A stretch of DNA of 64,000 bases from Streptomonospora nanhaiensis (GCF_026642255.1 NZ_CP113264.1:3410001-3474000), one strand, 5' to 3'; numbered from the stretch's first letter, positions 1 through 8,421 are shown. Notes: generated by a model from the sequence alone, not told the origin. Made by a program: numbers and translations.

Positions 1-757
1 GGTCCAGGATGGCCTCGCGGCCCTCGTAGACCAGCGACGCGGGGGGCATCGTCTGGCGCGCGTCCTCGCGCAGCAGGGCGGCGAGCCCGTCCGGGTCGGC
101 GTCCCGGGAGGCCTCCACGTAGCGGCGCAGGACGGCGCGCTCCTCCTCGCTGGGGGCCGTGACCGGACCCCAGTCCGTCCTGTGCCGGGGAAGGACCGCG
201 CGCAGGGTCGCCCGGGCGCGCTGCAGGGCGCTCTTGACCGCCGGGACCGACACCTCCAGGGTGCTCGCGGTCTCCTCGGCGGGCCGGCCGAGGACGTCGC
301 GCAGGATGAGGACGGCCCGCTGGCGGGGCGGCAGGTGCTGGATGGCGGCGAGGAAGGCCAGTTCGACGGTCTCGCGGGCGATGGCCGCCGCCTCCGGCTC
401 CCCCTCGGGCGGCGCGGCCCGGTCCAGGAGCTCGTCCGGGTACGGCTGGAGCCAGGGGACCTCGGAGAAGGGTGAGGCCCCCGTGCCCTCCGCCACGGGC
501 CTGTCCCGGGTGCGGCGCCGGTCGAGGGCGTCCAGGCAGGTGTTGGTGGCGATCTTGTACAGCCACGCCCGGAACGTGGAGCGCCCCTCGAAGGTGGAGC
601 GGCGGCTCCAGGCCTTGAGCAGTGTCTCCTGCACCATGTCCTCGGCCTCGGTGAAGGAGCCGAGCATCCGGTAGCAGTGCACGCGGAGTTCGTGCCGGTG
701 GCGTTCGGCCAGTGCGGAGAAGGCGGCCTCGTCGTCCACCACGCTGTTCCCGGCCAT
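1..757 (-). CDS. RNA polymerase sigma-70 factor, ECF type with C-terminal NTF2-like extension (partial)
   Basis: The N-terminal 252 codons are present; the C-terminus lies beyond the left edge. Residues about 10-80 form sigma region 2 (the HCYRMLGSFTEAEDMVQET stretch). Region 4 follows at about 130-190, with a helix-turn-helix in the part reading RDVLGRPAEETASTLEVSV. A further segment begins after it (EEERAVLRRYVEASRDADPDGLAALL), which is the start of a SnoaL/NTF2-like domain. That order matches the SigJ/TIGR02960-type ECF factors, in which the extra domain modulates activity in place of a classical anti-sigma factor. The ATG is the first start before region 2. No anti-sigma gene adjoins it on the visible side. 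The family is sure; the promoters it reads are unknown. Confidence 0.9.
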   Translation of the reverse strand, partial: MAGNSVVDDEAAFSALAERHRHELRVHCYRMLGSFTEAEDMVQETLLKAWSRRSTFEGRSTFRAWLYKIATNTCLDALDRRRTRDRPVAEGTGASPFSEVPWLQPYPDELLDRAAPPEGEPEAAAIARETVELAFLAAIQHLPPRQRAVLILRDVLGRPAEETASTLEVSVPAVKSALQRARATLRAVLPRHRTDWGPVTAPSEEERAVLRRYVEASRDADPDGLAALLREDARQTMPPASLVYEGREAILD

Positions 758-814
758 GCGTCCCGACCACCCCTCGCCCGGCGCTTCCGGCCCGCCGCCG
801 GCGCCCACCGAATC

Positions 815-1717
815 CTAGGGGGCGGCGGTGACGGAGGAGCGGCCGCGGGCCCGGCGGCGGCGGGCGGAGAGCCCGCGCCGGAGCACGCCCTGCCGGGGCG
901 AGAGGAGGTAGGCCAGGGTGAACGCCGCCGCCTGGGCGAGGACGATCGACCCGCCGGTGGACACGTTGAGGTGGAAGCTGGTGAACACACCGGCCACCGC
1001 CGCCGCCACCGCGATCGACGCCGAGATGAGCAGCATGCGCTCGAACCGGTCGGTGAGCAGGTAGGCGGTGGCCCCGGGGATGATCACCATGGCCACCACC
1101 AGGATGATCCCGACCGCTTGCAGCGCCACGACGACGGTGACCGAGAGCAGGCCCAGCAGCAGGGTCTCCAGCAGGCGCGGGTTGATGCCCAGGGCGTGCG
1201 CGTGGACGGGGTCGAAGGCGTACAGGGTGAGGTCGCGGTGCTTGTACCAGACCACGGCCAGGACCACGGCGGCCAGGACCAGCACCTGCCAGATGTCGGT
1301 GTCGGAAACCCCGAGCACGTTGCCGAACAGGATGTGGCCGAGGTCGGTCTGGCTGGGCACCCGTGAGACGAGCACCAGGCCCAGGGCGAACATGGCGGTG
1401 AACACGACGCCGATGACGGCGTCCTCCTTGACCCGGGAGGTGCGGTTGACCACCCCGATCAGGGCGACGGACCCGGCGCCGAACACCAGGGCGCCCACTG
1501 CGAAGGGCAGGCCGAACATGAAGGACAGCACCACCCCGGGAAGGACGGCGTGGGAGACGGCGTCGCCCATCAGCGACCACCCCACGAGCGTCATCCAGCA
1601 GGACAGGACCGCGCAGACGACACCGGCGACCACGCTTACCAGCAGGGCGCGCCGGACGAACTCGAACTGCAGGGGGACCGTGAACCACTCGGTGAGGCCG
1701 GTGATCAGCGCGTCCAT
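815..1717 (-). CDS. Metal ABC transporter permease (ZnuB/MntB family)
   Basis: This 300-residue polytopic protein of the ABC-3 permease family is the membrane channel of a Zn2+/Mn2+ importer. About eight hydrophobic segments are visible, with the family signature around GWSLMGDAVSHAVLPGVVLS near residue 50 and an ALGINPRLLETLLLGLLS loop near residue 180. The ATG at 1717 has a GGAGG-type ribosome-binding site, and the gene overlaps the end of the ATPase gene by 13 nt, so the two are translationally coupled. Gene order is binding protein, ATPase, permease, a complete importer. The metal cannot be read from this subunit; the operator upstream of the operon points to manganese (inference). Confidence 0.93.
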   Translation of the reverse strand: MDALITGLTEWFTVPLQFEFVRRALLVSVVAGVVCAVLSCWMTLVGWSLMGDAVSHAVLPGVVLSFMFGLPFAVGALVFGAGSVALIGVVNRTSRVKEDAVIGVVFTAMFALGLVLVSRVPSQTDLGHILFGNVLGVSDTDIWQVLVLAAVVLAVVWYKHRDLTLYAFDPVHAHALGINPRLLETLLLGLLSVTVVVALQAVGIILVVAMVIIPGATAYLLTDRFERMLLISASIAVAAAVAGVFTSFHLNVSTGGSIVLAQAAAFTLAYLLSPRQGVLRRGLSARRRRARGRSSVTAAP

Positions 1718-2487
1718 ACAGGGCCCTCCTCGTCGGAGTGGATGCCGAAGGCCTCCATGAGGACCTCCGGGCGCAGGACCTCGGCCGGTGCGCCGTGGGC
1801 GATGACGCGGCGCTGGAGCAGGACCGCCTCGTCGCACAGCACGGGCACCTGGGCGAGGTCGTGGGTGGAGACCAGCAGGGTGTGCCCCTCCCCGCGCAGC
1901 GCGCGGAGCAGTTCGACGATGGTGGCCTCCGAGCGCTTGTCGACCCCCGCGAAGGGCTCGTCGAGGAGCAGCACGGCGGCGCCCTGGGCGATGGCGCGGG
2001 CGACGAAGGCGCGTTTGCGCTGGCCGCCGGAGAGGGCCCCGATCTGGCGGTCGGCGAGGTCGGACAGGTGGGTGCGTTCCAGGGCGTGCTCGACCGCCTC
2101 GCGGTCGGCGGCCCGGGCCCGGCGGCGGCGCCCCATGTGCCCGTAGCGGCCCATCATCACCACGTCGCGTACGCGCACCGGGAAGGCCCAGTCGACCTGT
2201 TCGGACTGGGGCACGTAGCCCACCGCTCCGGCCCTGCGCGCGTCGGCGCTGGTACGGCCGAGGACGCGTACGCGGCCGTGGTCGGCGGGGACCAGCCCGA
2301 GGACCGTCTTGAACAGGGTGGACTTGCCCGAGCCGTTGGTGCCGAGCAGTCCGCAGACACGGCCCGGGGCGACCTCCAGGGAGACGTCGTCCAGGGCGAG
2401 GACGTCGCCGTAGCGCACGGTGGCGCCGGAGACCTCGATGGCGGGGACCGCCGGGGAGGACGTGGTGGAGGCGGACACGGCGCTCAC
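1705..2487 (-). CDS. Metal ABC transporter ATP-binding protein
   Basis: This 260-residue ABC ATPase powers the importer. It shows Walker A GTNGSGKST, the Q-loop region VGYVPQSEQVDWAFP (the tryptophan-containing form is typical of manganese/zinc importers), the LSGGQ signature, Walker B LLLDEPFAGVD, and the H-loop STHD. The chosen GTG start at 2487 overlaps the TGA of the binding-protein gene in a GTGA junction, and the reading frame upstream of it is only the shadow of that gene. It ends inside the start of the permease gene, so all three genes are tightly coupled. Confidence 0.94.
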   Translation of the reverse strand: MSAVSASTTSSPAVPAIEVSGATVRYGDVLALDDVSLEVAPGRVCGLLGTNGSGKSTLFKTVLGLVPADHGRVRVLGRTSADARRAGAVGYVPQSEQVDWAFPVRVRDVVMMGRYGHMGRRRRARAADREAVEHALERTHLSDLADRQIGALSGGQRKRAFVARAIAQGAAVLLLDEPFAGVDKRSEATIVELLRALRGEGHTLLVSTHDLAQVPVLCDEAVLLQRRVIAHGAPAEVLRPEVLMEAFGIHSDEEGPVWTR

Positions 2488-3422
2488 CCCCTCAGCCCGG
2501 CGACGATCGTCTCGGCGTCGTGCCGGAGCAGGTCGAGGTAGGTGGGGACGGGGCCGTCGGCCTCCGACAGGGAGTCCACGTAGAGGGTGCCGCCCATCTC
2601 GGCGCCGGTCTCGCGGGCCACGGACCGCTGGGTGCCGTCGTTGACGGTGCTCTCGCAGAACACGGTGGGCACGCCGTTGTCGCGGACGAAGCCGGTCACG
2701 GAGGCGATCTGCTGGGGGGTGCCCTCGGTCTCGGCGTTGACCGGCCACAGGTAGCGCTCGCTCAGCCCCGCGTCGCGGGCGAGGTAGGAGAAGGCGCCCT
2801 CGCAGGTCACCAGGGCGCGGGCGTCCTCCGGGACCTCGGCGAGCTCGGTGTCCAGGTAGTCGCCGACCTCGGAGATCTCCGCCTTGTAGGACTCCGCGGC
2901 CTCGGCGTAGGCGGCCTCGCCGTCGGGGTCCAGCTCGGTGAGGGCGTCACGGATGTTGTCCACGTAGACCAGGGCGTTGTCGGGTGACATCCAGGCGTGG
3001 GGGTTGGGTTCGCCCTCGTACTCCCCCGAGGAGATGGGGATGGTCTCGATGCCCTCGCTGAGCAGGGCGGTGGGCGCCTCCACGCGCTCGGTGAACTGCT
3101 GGAACCAGGCCTCCAGACCGAGGCCGTTCTCCATGATCAGGTCGGCGTCCTGGCCCCGGACGAGGTCGTCGGGGGTGGGCTCGTAGCCGTGGATCTCGGC
3201 CCCGGGGCGGGTGAGGGAGGCGACCTCGACCCGGTCGCCCGCGACGTTGCCGACCATGTCGGCCAGGACCGTGAACGTGGTCAGGACCAGGGGCCGTGTG
3301 TCGTCCCGCGTCTGGCCGGCCTCGGCGGAGCAGGCGGTGAGGGGCAGGGCGAGGGCCAGCCCGGCGGCGGGGATCACCCTCGACCAGGATGTTGAAGGGG
3401 ACCAACCTCTAGAGTTCGGCAC
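2484..3422 (-). CDS. Metal ABC transporter substrate-binding lipoprotein (ZnuA/TroA family)
   Basis: This cluster A-I metal-binding lipoprotein delivers Zn2+ or Mn2+ to the permease from outside the membrane. An N-terminal hydrophobic stretch ends in a lipobox (LPLTAC) near residue 31. The mature protein contains the usual ligand positions: a His in EIHGYEPTPDDL, a His in EPNPHAWMSPDNA, and acidic residues in FCESTVN and near TLYVDSLS. No long His-rich loop is present. The start is uncertain. GTG 3422 gives a signal peptide with basic residues but lies inside a metalloregulator box and lacks a clear ribosome-binding site; a GATAAA box 9 nt upstream would fit leaderless translation. GTG 3377 is the alternative. 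First gene of the importer operon. Confidence 0.9.
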   Translation of the reverse strand: MPNSRGWSPSTSWSRVIPAAGLALALPLTACSAEAGQTRDDTRPLVLTTFTVLADMVGNVAGDRVEVASLTRPGAEIHGYEPTPDDLVRGQDADLIMENGLGLEAWFQQFTERVEAPTALLSEGIETIPISSGEYEGEPNPHAWMSPDNALVYVDNIRDALTELDPDGEAAYAEAAESYKAEISEVGDYLDTELAEVPEDARALVTCEGAFSYLARDAGLSERYLWPVNAETEGTPQQIASVTGFVRDNGVPTVFCESTVNDGTQRSVARETGAEMGGTLYVDSLSEADGPVPTYLDLLRHDAETIVAGLRG

Positions 3423-3428
3423 ACCTAA
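3410..3428 (-). promoter_or_regulatory. DtxR/MntR-like metalloregulator box
   Basis: Read on the minus strand, the 19 bases TTAGGTGTGCCGAACTCTA match the classical DtxR/IdeR consensus (TTAGGTTAGCCTAACCTAA, known from literature) at 13 of 19 positions, including the TTAGG and CCnAAC half-sites. It overlaps the start of the metal-binding lipoprotein gene, where a bound repressor would block transcription. A DtxR-family regulator with MntR-type ligands is encoded at 47732-48430. A perfect 9-bp inverted repeat (AGTTCGGCA at 3413-3421 and its complement at 3445-3453) brackets the AT-rich centre of the same promoter region and may be a second or extended operator. Confidence 0.6.
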
Positions 3429-3463
3429 CTTTTTATCACAACACTGCCGAACTGAGCCACGGT

Positions 3464-3496
3464 CCCGGGGGCCGGCGCTCGGCGCCGACCCCCGGG
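3464..3496 (-). terminator. Hairpin terminator downstream of the VanZ-like gene
   Basis: A 15-bp stem with one mismatch (CCCGGGGGCCGGCGC against GCGCCGACCCCCGGG) and a 3-nt loop lies between the end of the VanZ-like gene and the metal-importer promoter. There is no T-run, as is usual for hairpin terminators in GC-rich actinobacteria. It would insulate the importer from read-through. Confidence 0.6.
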
Positions 3497-3549
3497 CGGG
3501 TGCCGGGATCCGGGGCTCTGTCGGCGGGGCCCCGGGGAGCCCGGTCCGG

Positions 3550-4350
3550 TCACACGACCGGACTTCCCGATTTCCTGGGAAGTCGCGCGAGGAGCACCGC
3601 AGATACCGCGGCCATTCCGGCGCCGACGAGGAATCCCGCGGAATTGGCGAGGACGTCCCCGGTGTCGGCGACCCGGTCCGCCCCCAAGGCCCACTGAAGC
3701 GTTTCGACGGACACGGAAAGGGCCGGCCCGAACAACAGGCGGGCCCACCACGGGGAGAAGGCGAAGAAGGCCAGGATTCCCAGGGGGACGAAAAGGAGCG
3801 CGTTCATGGCCTTTTCCTCGAGGATCAGGGCCGCGGACTGCACGGGCTCGCCCGCCGCCTCAATTCCCTCGGAGAGTTCCGTGAGGACGAGGTTCTCCTG
3901 GGCGTGCGTGACCGCATTTCCCTCGCCGTCGACCACGGAGAGACCGCGATCGGGGTCGCCGTGGACGTAGAAGTCGGCCGGTTTCTCCCCCCGCAGCTCC
4001 TCTTTCTCCTGGTCGGCGAGCTGCTCGGGGCTGTAGTGGGCGAGGGCGCCGTCGGAGAGGTACTGGCCGAAGCTCTCCCCCTCGGCTTCGTTCATCGCGA
4101 TCTCGTTCACGAAGCCGAGGGGGTTCCAGTGGACGTATCGGCCGGGGTCGGCCGGGGAGCCGCCGGAGAACGGCATCACCAGGACCAGCACGTAGACGGA
4201 CGCCGTCGCCGCCAGTAACTTTCGCGTGTGCCGGGGGAACGCGCCCTGCGAACGGGCCGCGGCGGCCGCGAGCACGAGGGAGAGCGCGAAGAGCAGCAGA
4301 ATCGCCACGGACAACGTCAGCGGCGTGACATAGAACAGAACTCTCCACAT
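3550..4350 (-). CDS. VanZ-like family membrane protein
   Basis: The 266-residue membrane protein has two N-terminal transmembrane segments (about residues 5-32 and 45-60), a hydrophilic outside loop of about 100 residues, and a C-terminal VanZ core with two or three more segments. The VanZ signature is visible as NALLFVPLGILAFFAF, then SVETLQW and R-x-A-D-T-G-D-V-L-A-N-S-A-G. VanZ homologues are linked to low-level teicoplanin resistance or lipid-linked envelope functions, but this family is widespread and no glycopeptide operon is nearby. The ATG has AGGAG 9 nt upstream. A TGTAAT box near 4405 (minus strand) is a candidate -10. Confidence 0.85.
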   Translation of the reverse strand: MWRVLFYVTPLTLSVAILLLFALSLVLAAAAARSQGAFPRHTRKLLAATASVYVLVLVMPFSGGSPADPGRYVHWNPLGFVNEIAMNEAEGESFGQYLSDGALAHYSPEQLADQEKEELRGEKPADFYVHGDPDRGLSVVDGEGNAVTHAQENLVLTELSEGIEAAGEPVQSAALILEEKAMNALLFVPLGILAFFAFSPWWARLLFGPALSVSVETLQWALGADRVADTGDVLANSAGFLVGAGMAAVSAVLLARLPRKSGSPVV

Positions 4351-4679
4351 TCGGACGGCACTCCTGTGATTTTTCGGCGAAGCCGGGCAGAACGTTCAGG
4401 AGATTACACGCCGGCGGGGCCCCTGTTTCGCAGGAGAAGTGGTTCGCGGGCGGGAATGCGCATTCTCGGTGACCCCGCGGGCGCCTGAACTGGAACTCTT
4501 CGCACCGACATTTTTTCGGAAGGCCGGAGGCGGGGGCGCGGAGCCTCCCGGCTCGGTTCGGCGGTACGGGTCCGTCTCACTAGACTGGTCGCCCGGCACG
4601 CGCGGAAGCCCCTGTCCCGCGCCCCTCGCGCGCCCCGATGTCCACGAGGTCGCCAGACCCCGTACCACGAGGGAGACCG
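4351..4679. other. Divergent intergenic region, VanZ-like gene / Ser/Thr kinase
   Basis: This 329-bp stretch separates two divergent genes and should carry both promoters. I see a GAACGTTC palindrome near 4390, a short T-run at about 4510 flanked by CCGA/TCGG, and no convincing coding frame or conserved RNA. Confidence 0.5.
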
Positions 4680-6419
4680 ATGGGGTCCGACGCCGATCCG
4701 CACCGCACGCTGCGCGAGCGCTACCGACTGCTGGCCGAGATCGGCCGGGGCGGCATGGGACGGGTCTGGCGCGCGCACGACATACGGCTCAACCGCGCCG
4801 TGGCCGTCAAGGAGATCTTTCTGGCTCCGGGGCAGGACGAGACCGAACGCGGGCGCACGGCGGCCCGGGCCAGGCGCGAGGCGCAGGCCGCGGCGATGGG
4901 CGGCCACCCCAACATCGTCACCGTGCACGACATCGTCGAGGACGACGGGCGACCGTGGATCGTCATGGAGTTCCTCACCGGGCGCTCCCTGCACGCCCTG
5001 GTCCGCGACGACGGCCCCCGCGACCACCGGGAGGCCGCGGCATGGGGCCTGGACCTGCTCAGCGCCCTGACCACGGCGCACGGGCAGGGCATCACCCACC
5101 GCGACGTCAAGCCCGAGAACGTGATGGTGACCGACTCCGGGCGGGTGGTGCTCACCGACTTCGGGATCGCCACCATCGCCGACACCGCCTCGGTCACCCA
5201 GACGGCCGGGGTGCTCGGCTCCCCCGCCTACCTGGCCCCCGAGCGCCTGGGCACGGGCCCGGCCAGCCCCGCGAGCGACCTGTGGTCGCTCGGCGCGACC
5301 CTGTACCACACGGCCACCGGGATCTCGCCCTTCCGGCGGGAGGGCATCCCCGCGACGCTGCACGCCGTCACCTCCGTGGAGCCCCCGGACGTCCTGGGGC
5401 GGGGGCCGCTGGGCCAGGCCGTGCGAGGGCTCCTCGTGAAGGACCCGGCCAGGCGGATCGACGCCGACCGGTGCCGGGAACTGCTGTCCGCCGAGGCGGT
5501 CGGCGCCGTCGTCGGCACGGGTTTCACGGCCTCCCCCGCCCTCACCTCCTCCTCGGCGGGCCCCACGCCCTCGGGGCCGCTGCCCGCGCCGGCGCCGCTC
5601 CCGACCGGGTTCGGGACCGCCCCGCAGGCTCCCCCGGCCGCGTTCGCGCCGCCCCCGGCGCAGCCGACGCGTCCGGTCGCTCCGCCGCACGGGCCCCCTC
5701 CCGGCCCGACGGTCCCGATGGCCAAGGCGCCGCGGAGCGGAGGGCGGCTGTCCTGGCCGTTCGTGGTGCTCACCCTGGGGCTGTCCGCGCTGGTCGCGGC
5801 GGCCTCCCTCCTTGTGGCGCTCGACCCGTGGGGCGGGGAGCCCGACCCCACCGCGGCCGCCTCCGGCGAGGAGCAGGGCTCTGAGGCGGACGGCGGCGCG
5901 GCGGACGCCACCGGCGAGCCCTCCGAGCAGGAGGGGGACGGCGAACCGGAGGCGGGCGGAGGGGAGTCCGTCACCGGGAACGGGACGACCTGGACCGAGG
6001 AGGACCAGGGCTTCGGGATCGGGGTGCCCGACGGGTGGATCCGCAGGACCGCGGGGACCAGCGTCTTCTACGACTCCCCCCACGACGGCAGCTACCTCCA
6101 GGTCGACATGGCCGAGCACCCCACCGACGACGAGTACCAGCACGTCGTCGGGCTGGAGCGGGGCGTCCAGGAGTCGGGGCGCATGCCCGGCTACGAGCGG
6201 GTGCGGCTGGAGGACGCCACCGCCGGCAGCGGGTTCCACTCGGTCGCCGAGTGGGAGTTCACCTGGAACGGCGACGGCCAGGAGCGGCGCCTGCTGTCCC
6301 GCAACATCGCGGTGGCGCCCGGCGTGCACTACACGGTCGCCTGGGTGACCCCCGCGGCCTCGTGGAACGACCAGGCCGACCTGCGCGCCGAGTCACTGGA
6401 CTCCTTCGAGCCCTCCTGA
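4680..6419 (+). CDS. Transmembrane serine/threonine protein kinase
   Basis: This 579-residue Hanks-type kinase has a glycine loop GRGGMG (22-27), catalytic lysine in VAVKE (44), HRDVKPEN (140-147), DFG (160-162), and the activation segment ending SPAYLAPERL. A proline-rich linker (about 290-350) leads to one transmembrane helix (about 358-381). An acidic Ala/Gly/Glu-rich stalk then leads to an extracellular domain of about 140 residues beginning near TWTEEDQGFGIGVP. It lacks PASTA repeats, so it is not a PknB-type cell-wall sensor; the ligand is unknown. ATG 4680 was chosen over an earlier ATG because GAGGGAGA lies just upstream and homologues begin near the kinase core. Confidence 0.93.
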   Translation: MGSDADPHRTLRERYRLLAEIGRGGMGRVWRAHDIRLNRAVAVKEIFLAPGQDETERGRTAARARREAQAAAMGGHPNIVTVHDIVEDDGRPWIVMEFLTGRSLHALVRDDGPRDHREAAAWGLDLLSALTTAHGQGITHRDVKPENVMVTDSGRVVLTDFGIATIADTASVTQTAGVLGSPAYLAPERLGTGPASPASDLWSLGATLYHTATGISPFRREGIPATLHAVTSVEPPDVLGRGPLGQAVRGLLVKDPARRIDADRCRELLSAEAVGAVVGTGFTASPALTSSSAGPTPSGPLPAPAPLPTGFGTAPQAPPAAFAPPPAQPTRPVAPPHGPPPGPTVPMAKAPRSGGRLSWPFVVLTLGLSALVAAASLLVALDPWGGEPDPTAAASGEEQGSEADGGAADATGEPSEQEGDGEPEAGGGESVTGNGTTWTEEDQGFGIGVPDGWIRRTAGTSVFYDSPHDGSYLQVDMAEHPTDDEYQHVVGLERGVQESGRMPGYERVRLEDATAGSGFHSVAEWEFTWNGDGQERRLLSRNIAVAPGVHYTVAWVTPAASWNDQADLRAESLDSFEPS

Positions 6420-6501
6420 CCCCTGCCCGGCCGGCGGTCCTCCGCCCGTGCGCCGGACCGGCAGCACCCTTCCCCGGACCGGGACTCCGCCCGCGCATTT
6501 T

Positions 6502-6532
6502 TTGCCACAACGGCAACAGAACTTGTGGTTCT
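6502..6532. promoter_or_regulatory. Paired inverted repeats upstream of the CPYC oxidoreductase
   Basis: Two adjacent dyads stand out in an otherwise GC-rich leader: TTGCC-N5-GGCAA (6502-6516) and AGAAC-N5-GTTCT (6518-6532). A longer CCACAA/TTGTGG symmetry links them. They lie 36-67 bp upstream of the ATG, where an operator would be expected. The binding protein is unknown. Confidence 0.45.
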
Positions 6533-6568
6533 GGCCGGTGTGCGCGCATGGTGGTCGTGGAGGTGGTC

Positions 6569-7561
6569 ATGGTGGCCGAACAGTTGGGAAACAGCTATGA
6601 CGTGGTCGTCGTCGGAGGCGGCGCGGCCGGTCTGAGCGGCGCCCTGATGCTGGCGCGGGCGCGCCGGTCGGTGGTGGTGGTCGACGCGGGAGAGCCGCGC
6701 AACGCCCCGGCCGACGCGGTGCACGGGCTGCTGGCCCTGGACGGGACGGCGCCCGCCGATCTGCTGGAGCGGGGACGGGCGGACGTGCGCCGCTACGGCG
6801 GCCACGTGGTGCCCGGCCGGGTCGACGCGGTCGCCCGCGAGGGCGACGGGTTCGCGGTGGCGCTCGCCGACGGACGGACGGTGCGGGCGCGCCGGCTGCT
6901 CGTGACCACGGGTCTGGTGGACGAGCTCCCCGGGATCCCCGGTCTGCGGGAGCGCTGGGGCATCGACGTGGTCCACTGCCCGTACTGCCACGGCTGGGAG
7001 ATCCGCGACCGTGCCATCGGCGTGCTGGCGGTCGGGCCGATGTCGGTGCACCAGGCGCTGCTGTTCCGCCAGTGGAGCGCGGACGTCACGTACTTCTCCC
7101 ACACCGCGCAGCCGCTGACCGATGAGCAGTCGGAGCAGTTCGCCGCCCGCGGGATCTGTGTGGTCGACGGAGAGGTGGCCGCCCTGGAGGTCGAGGAGGA
7201 CCGCCTCACGGGGGTGCGGCTGGCCGACGGCACGGTCTTTGGCCGCGAGGCCGTGGCGGTCTCCTCCCGGATGGTGGCGCGCGCCGGCTTCCTCGCGGAC
7301 CTGGGGCTGCGGACCGAGGAGCACCCGATGGGGGTCGGCACGTACGTCCCCGCCGAGCCCACGGGGCGCACGAGCGTGTCCGGGGTGTGGGTGGCGGGCA
7401 ACGTGACCGATCCGGCCGCGCAGGTCGGATCCTCGGCCGCGGCGGGCGCGGGTGCGGGGGCCCAGATCAACATGGACCTCGTGACCGAGGAGACCCGCCT
7501 CGCGGTCGAGGCCCGGGACCCCTTCCCGGCCGGGGCCGAGGCCGGTGCGGGACCGAGGTGA
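6569..7561 (+). CDS. NAD(P)/FAD-dependent disulfide oxidoreductase, thioredoxin-reductase-like
   Basis: The 330-residue protein has an N-terminal FAD-binding motif (VVVVGGGAAGLSGALML), a redox-active CPYC in the stretch VVHCPYCHGWE near residue 140, and a C-terminal FAD motif (VWVAGNVTDPAAQVGSSAAAG). CPYCHGxE is the motif of the GliT/HlmI group and related reductases of small-molecule disulfides, rather than canonical TrxB (CATC). The NADPH-binding loop is unusual (GVLAVGPMSVHQALL in place of a clear GxGxxA), so the electron donor is uncertain. The second ATG was chosen because GGAGG lies 6 nt upstream. It probably reduces a low-molecular-weight disulfide or an unknown oxidised substrate. Confidence 0.85.
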   Translation: MVAEQLGNSYDVVVVGGGAAGLSGALMLARARRSVVVVDAGEPRNAPADAVHGLLALDGTAPADLLERGRADVRRYGGHVVPGRVDAVAREGDGFAVALADGRTVRARRLLVTTGLVDELPGIPGLRERWGIDVVHCPYCHGWEIRDRAIGVLAVGPMSVHQALLFRQWSADVTYFSHTAQPLTDEQSEQFAARGICVVDGEVAALEVEEDRLTGVRLADGTVFGREAVAVSSRMVARAGFLADLGLRTEEHPMGVGTYVPAEPTGRTSVSGVWVAGNVTDPAAQVGSSAAAGAGAGAQINMDLVTEETRLAVEARDPFPAGAEAGAGPR

Positions 7562-7890
7562 CGGGCGGGCTCGGCCACGGGGCGTGAGCGGCCGGGGAGC
7601 AGCGGTGTCCGCGCCCCGGGACCGGACGGGCTCGGATCCGACCTCAGGGGCCGGTTCGACACGGCCGATACCGCATTTCGGCCGGGGTGCTTTCTCCTGA
7701 CCGGTCCCGGTGCGCCCCCTCCCCGGGGGCGACATTCCGCACGGGAGGTTGGGAACTCGTGCCGCTCGGAAACGATCAGCACGCAGCGCCGACCACCGCG
7801 GGGAGGGCGCCCGACGAGGGCGCCCTCCCCGCGCGGCGCGGACCCGGTCGTGACCGCGCCCGCGCCGCCACGCCCCAGGGAGCCCACACG
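7562..7890. other. Intergenic region with a strong hairpin
   Basis: 329 bp lie between the oxidoreductase and the damaged lipase gene. It holds a perfect 16-bp stem (7797-7833) and a GGGAGG followed by a GTG near 7760 that is open into the lipase frame. No separate gene is recognised. Confidence 0.5.
7797..7833 (+). terminator. Perfect 16-bp stem-loop
   Basis: The left arm CGCGGGGAGGGCGCCC (7797-7812) is exactly complementary to 7818-7833 with a 5-nt loop. Lying 57 bp before the lipase start and about 235 bp after the oxidoreductase stop, it could end the upstream transcript or act as a leader attenuator for the lipase gene. Confidence 0.5.
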
Positions 7891-8421
7891 ATGACGACGG
7901 TCGTCTTCGACCACACCACCACCGGCTACCGGGTGCCGCACGCCCTGTGCCTGGCGCACGCGGCCAAACTCGCCTACGCCGACCCGGACACCGCACGGCG
8001 CCAGGCCGGCGAGTGGGGGTTCGACCGCTTCCGCTTCTTCGAGGCCGAATTCGCGCCCCCCTTCGCCCTGGACCACACCCAGGGCTTCACCATGGCCGGC
8101 GACGACATGGTCGTCACGGCCTTCCGCGGGACCGAACCCACCCAGATCATGGACTGGCTCTCCGACGGCAAGGCCCCCCTGGTCCGGCACTCCTCCCGGC
8201 GGGGCCGGGTGCACTGGGGGTTCAGCACCGCCGTGGACGCCGTGTACACGGAACTGCGCGGGGCCGTCGAGGAGTTCCGCACCGCCGGGGCTGCTCGGCA
8301 GGGTCTCGGACAGGGCCAGGGCTACGCCCTGGACGCGGCCGCCTTCAGGCCCGACGCCGACGGGATCACCGACCACTTCATCGACGCCTACATCGCGTGC
8401 CTGGAGGCGGCCGGCCGCTGA
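7891..8421 (+). pseudogene. Lipase class 3 family protein with internal deletion of the catalytic core
   Basis: The 176-residue product begins like a class-3 (fungal-type) lipase: strands through FRFFEAEFAPP, then DDMVVTAFRGTEP (oxyanion-hole region), IMDWLSD, and VHWGFSTAVDAVYTELRGAVEEF. Intact relatives continue to the nucleophile elbow GHSLGG and a further hundred or so residues carrying the catalytic Asp and His. Here the frame jumps from FRTAG directly to the last 30 residues (GITDHFIDAYIACLEAAGR). In the +1 frame just after the joint one can read GLLGRVSDRA, which looks like original coding sequence, so the locus seems to carry a deletion plus a compensating frame change near 8284-8325. 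No catalytic Ser remains. The ATG has AGGGAG 8 nt upstream. Confidence 0.75.

Noticed and set aside
3425..3751. 108-codon minus-strand frame between the metal importer and the VanZ-like gene
   Set aside because: Arg/Gly-rich, overlaps the VanZ-like gene end and a terminator hairpin.
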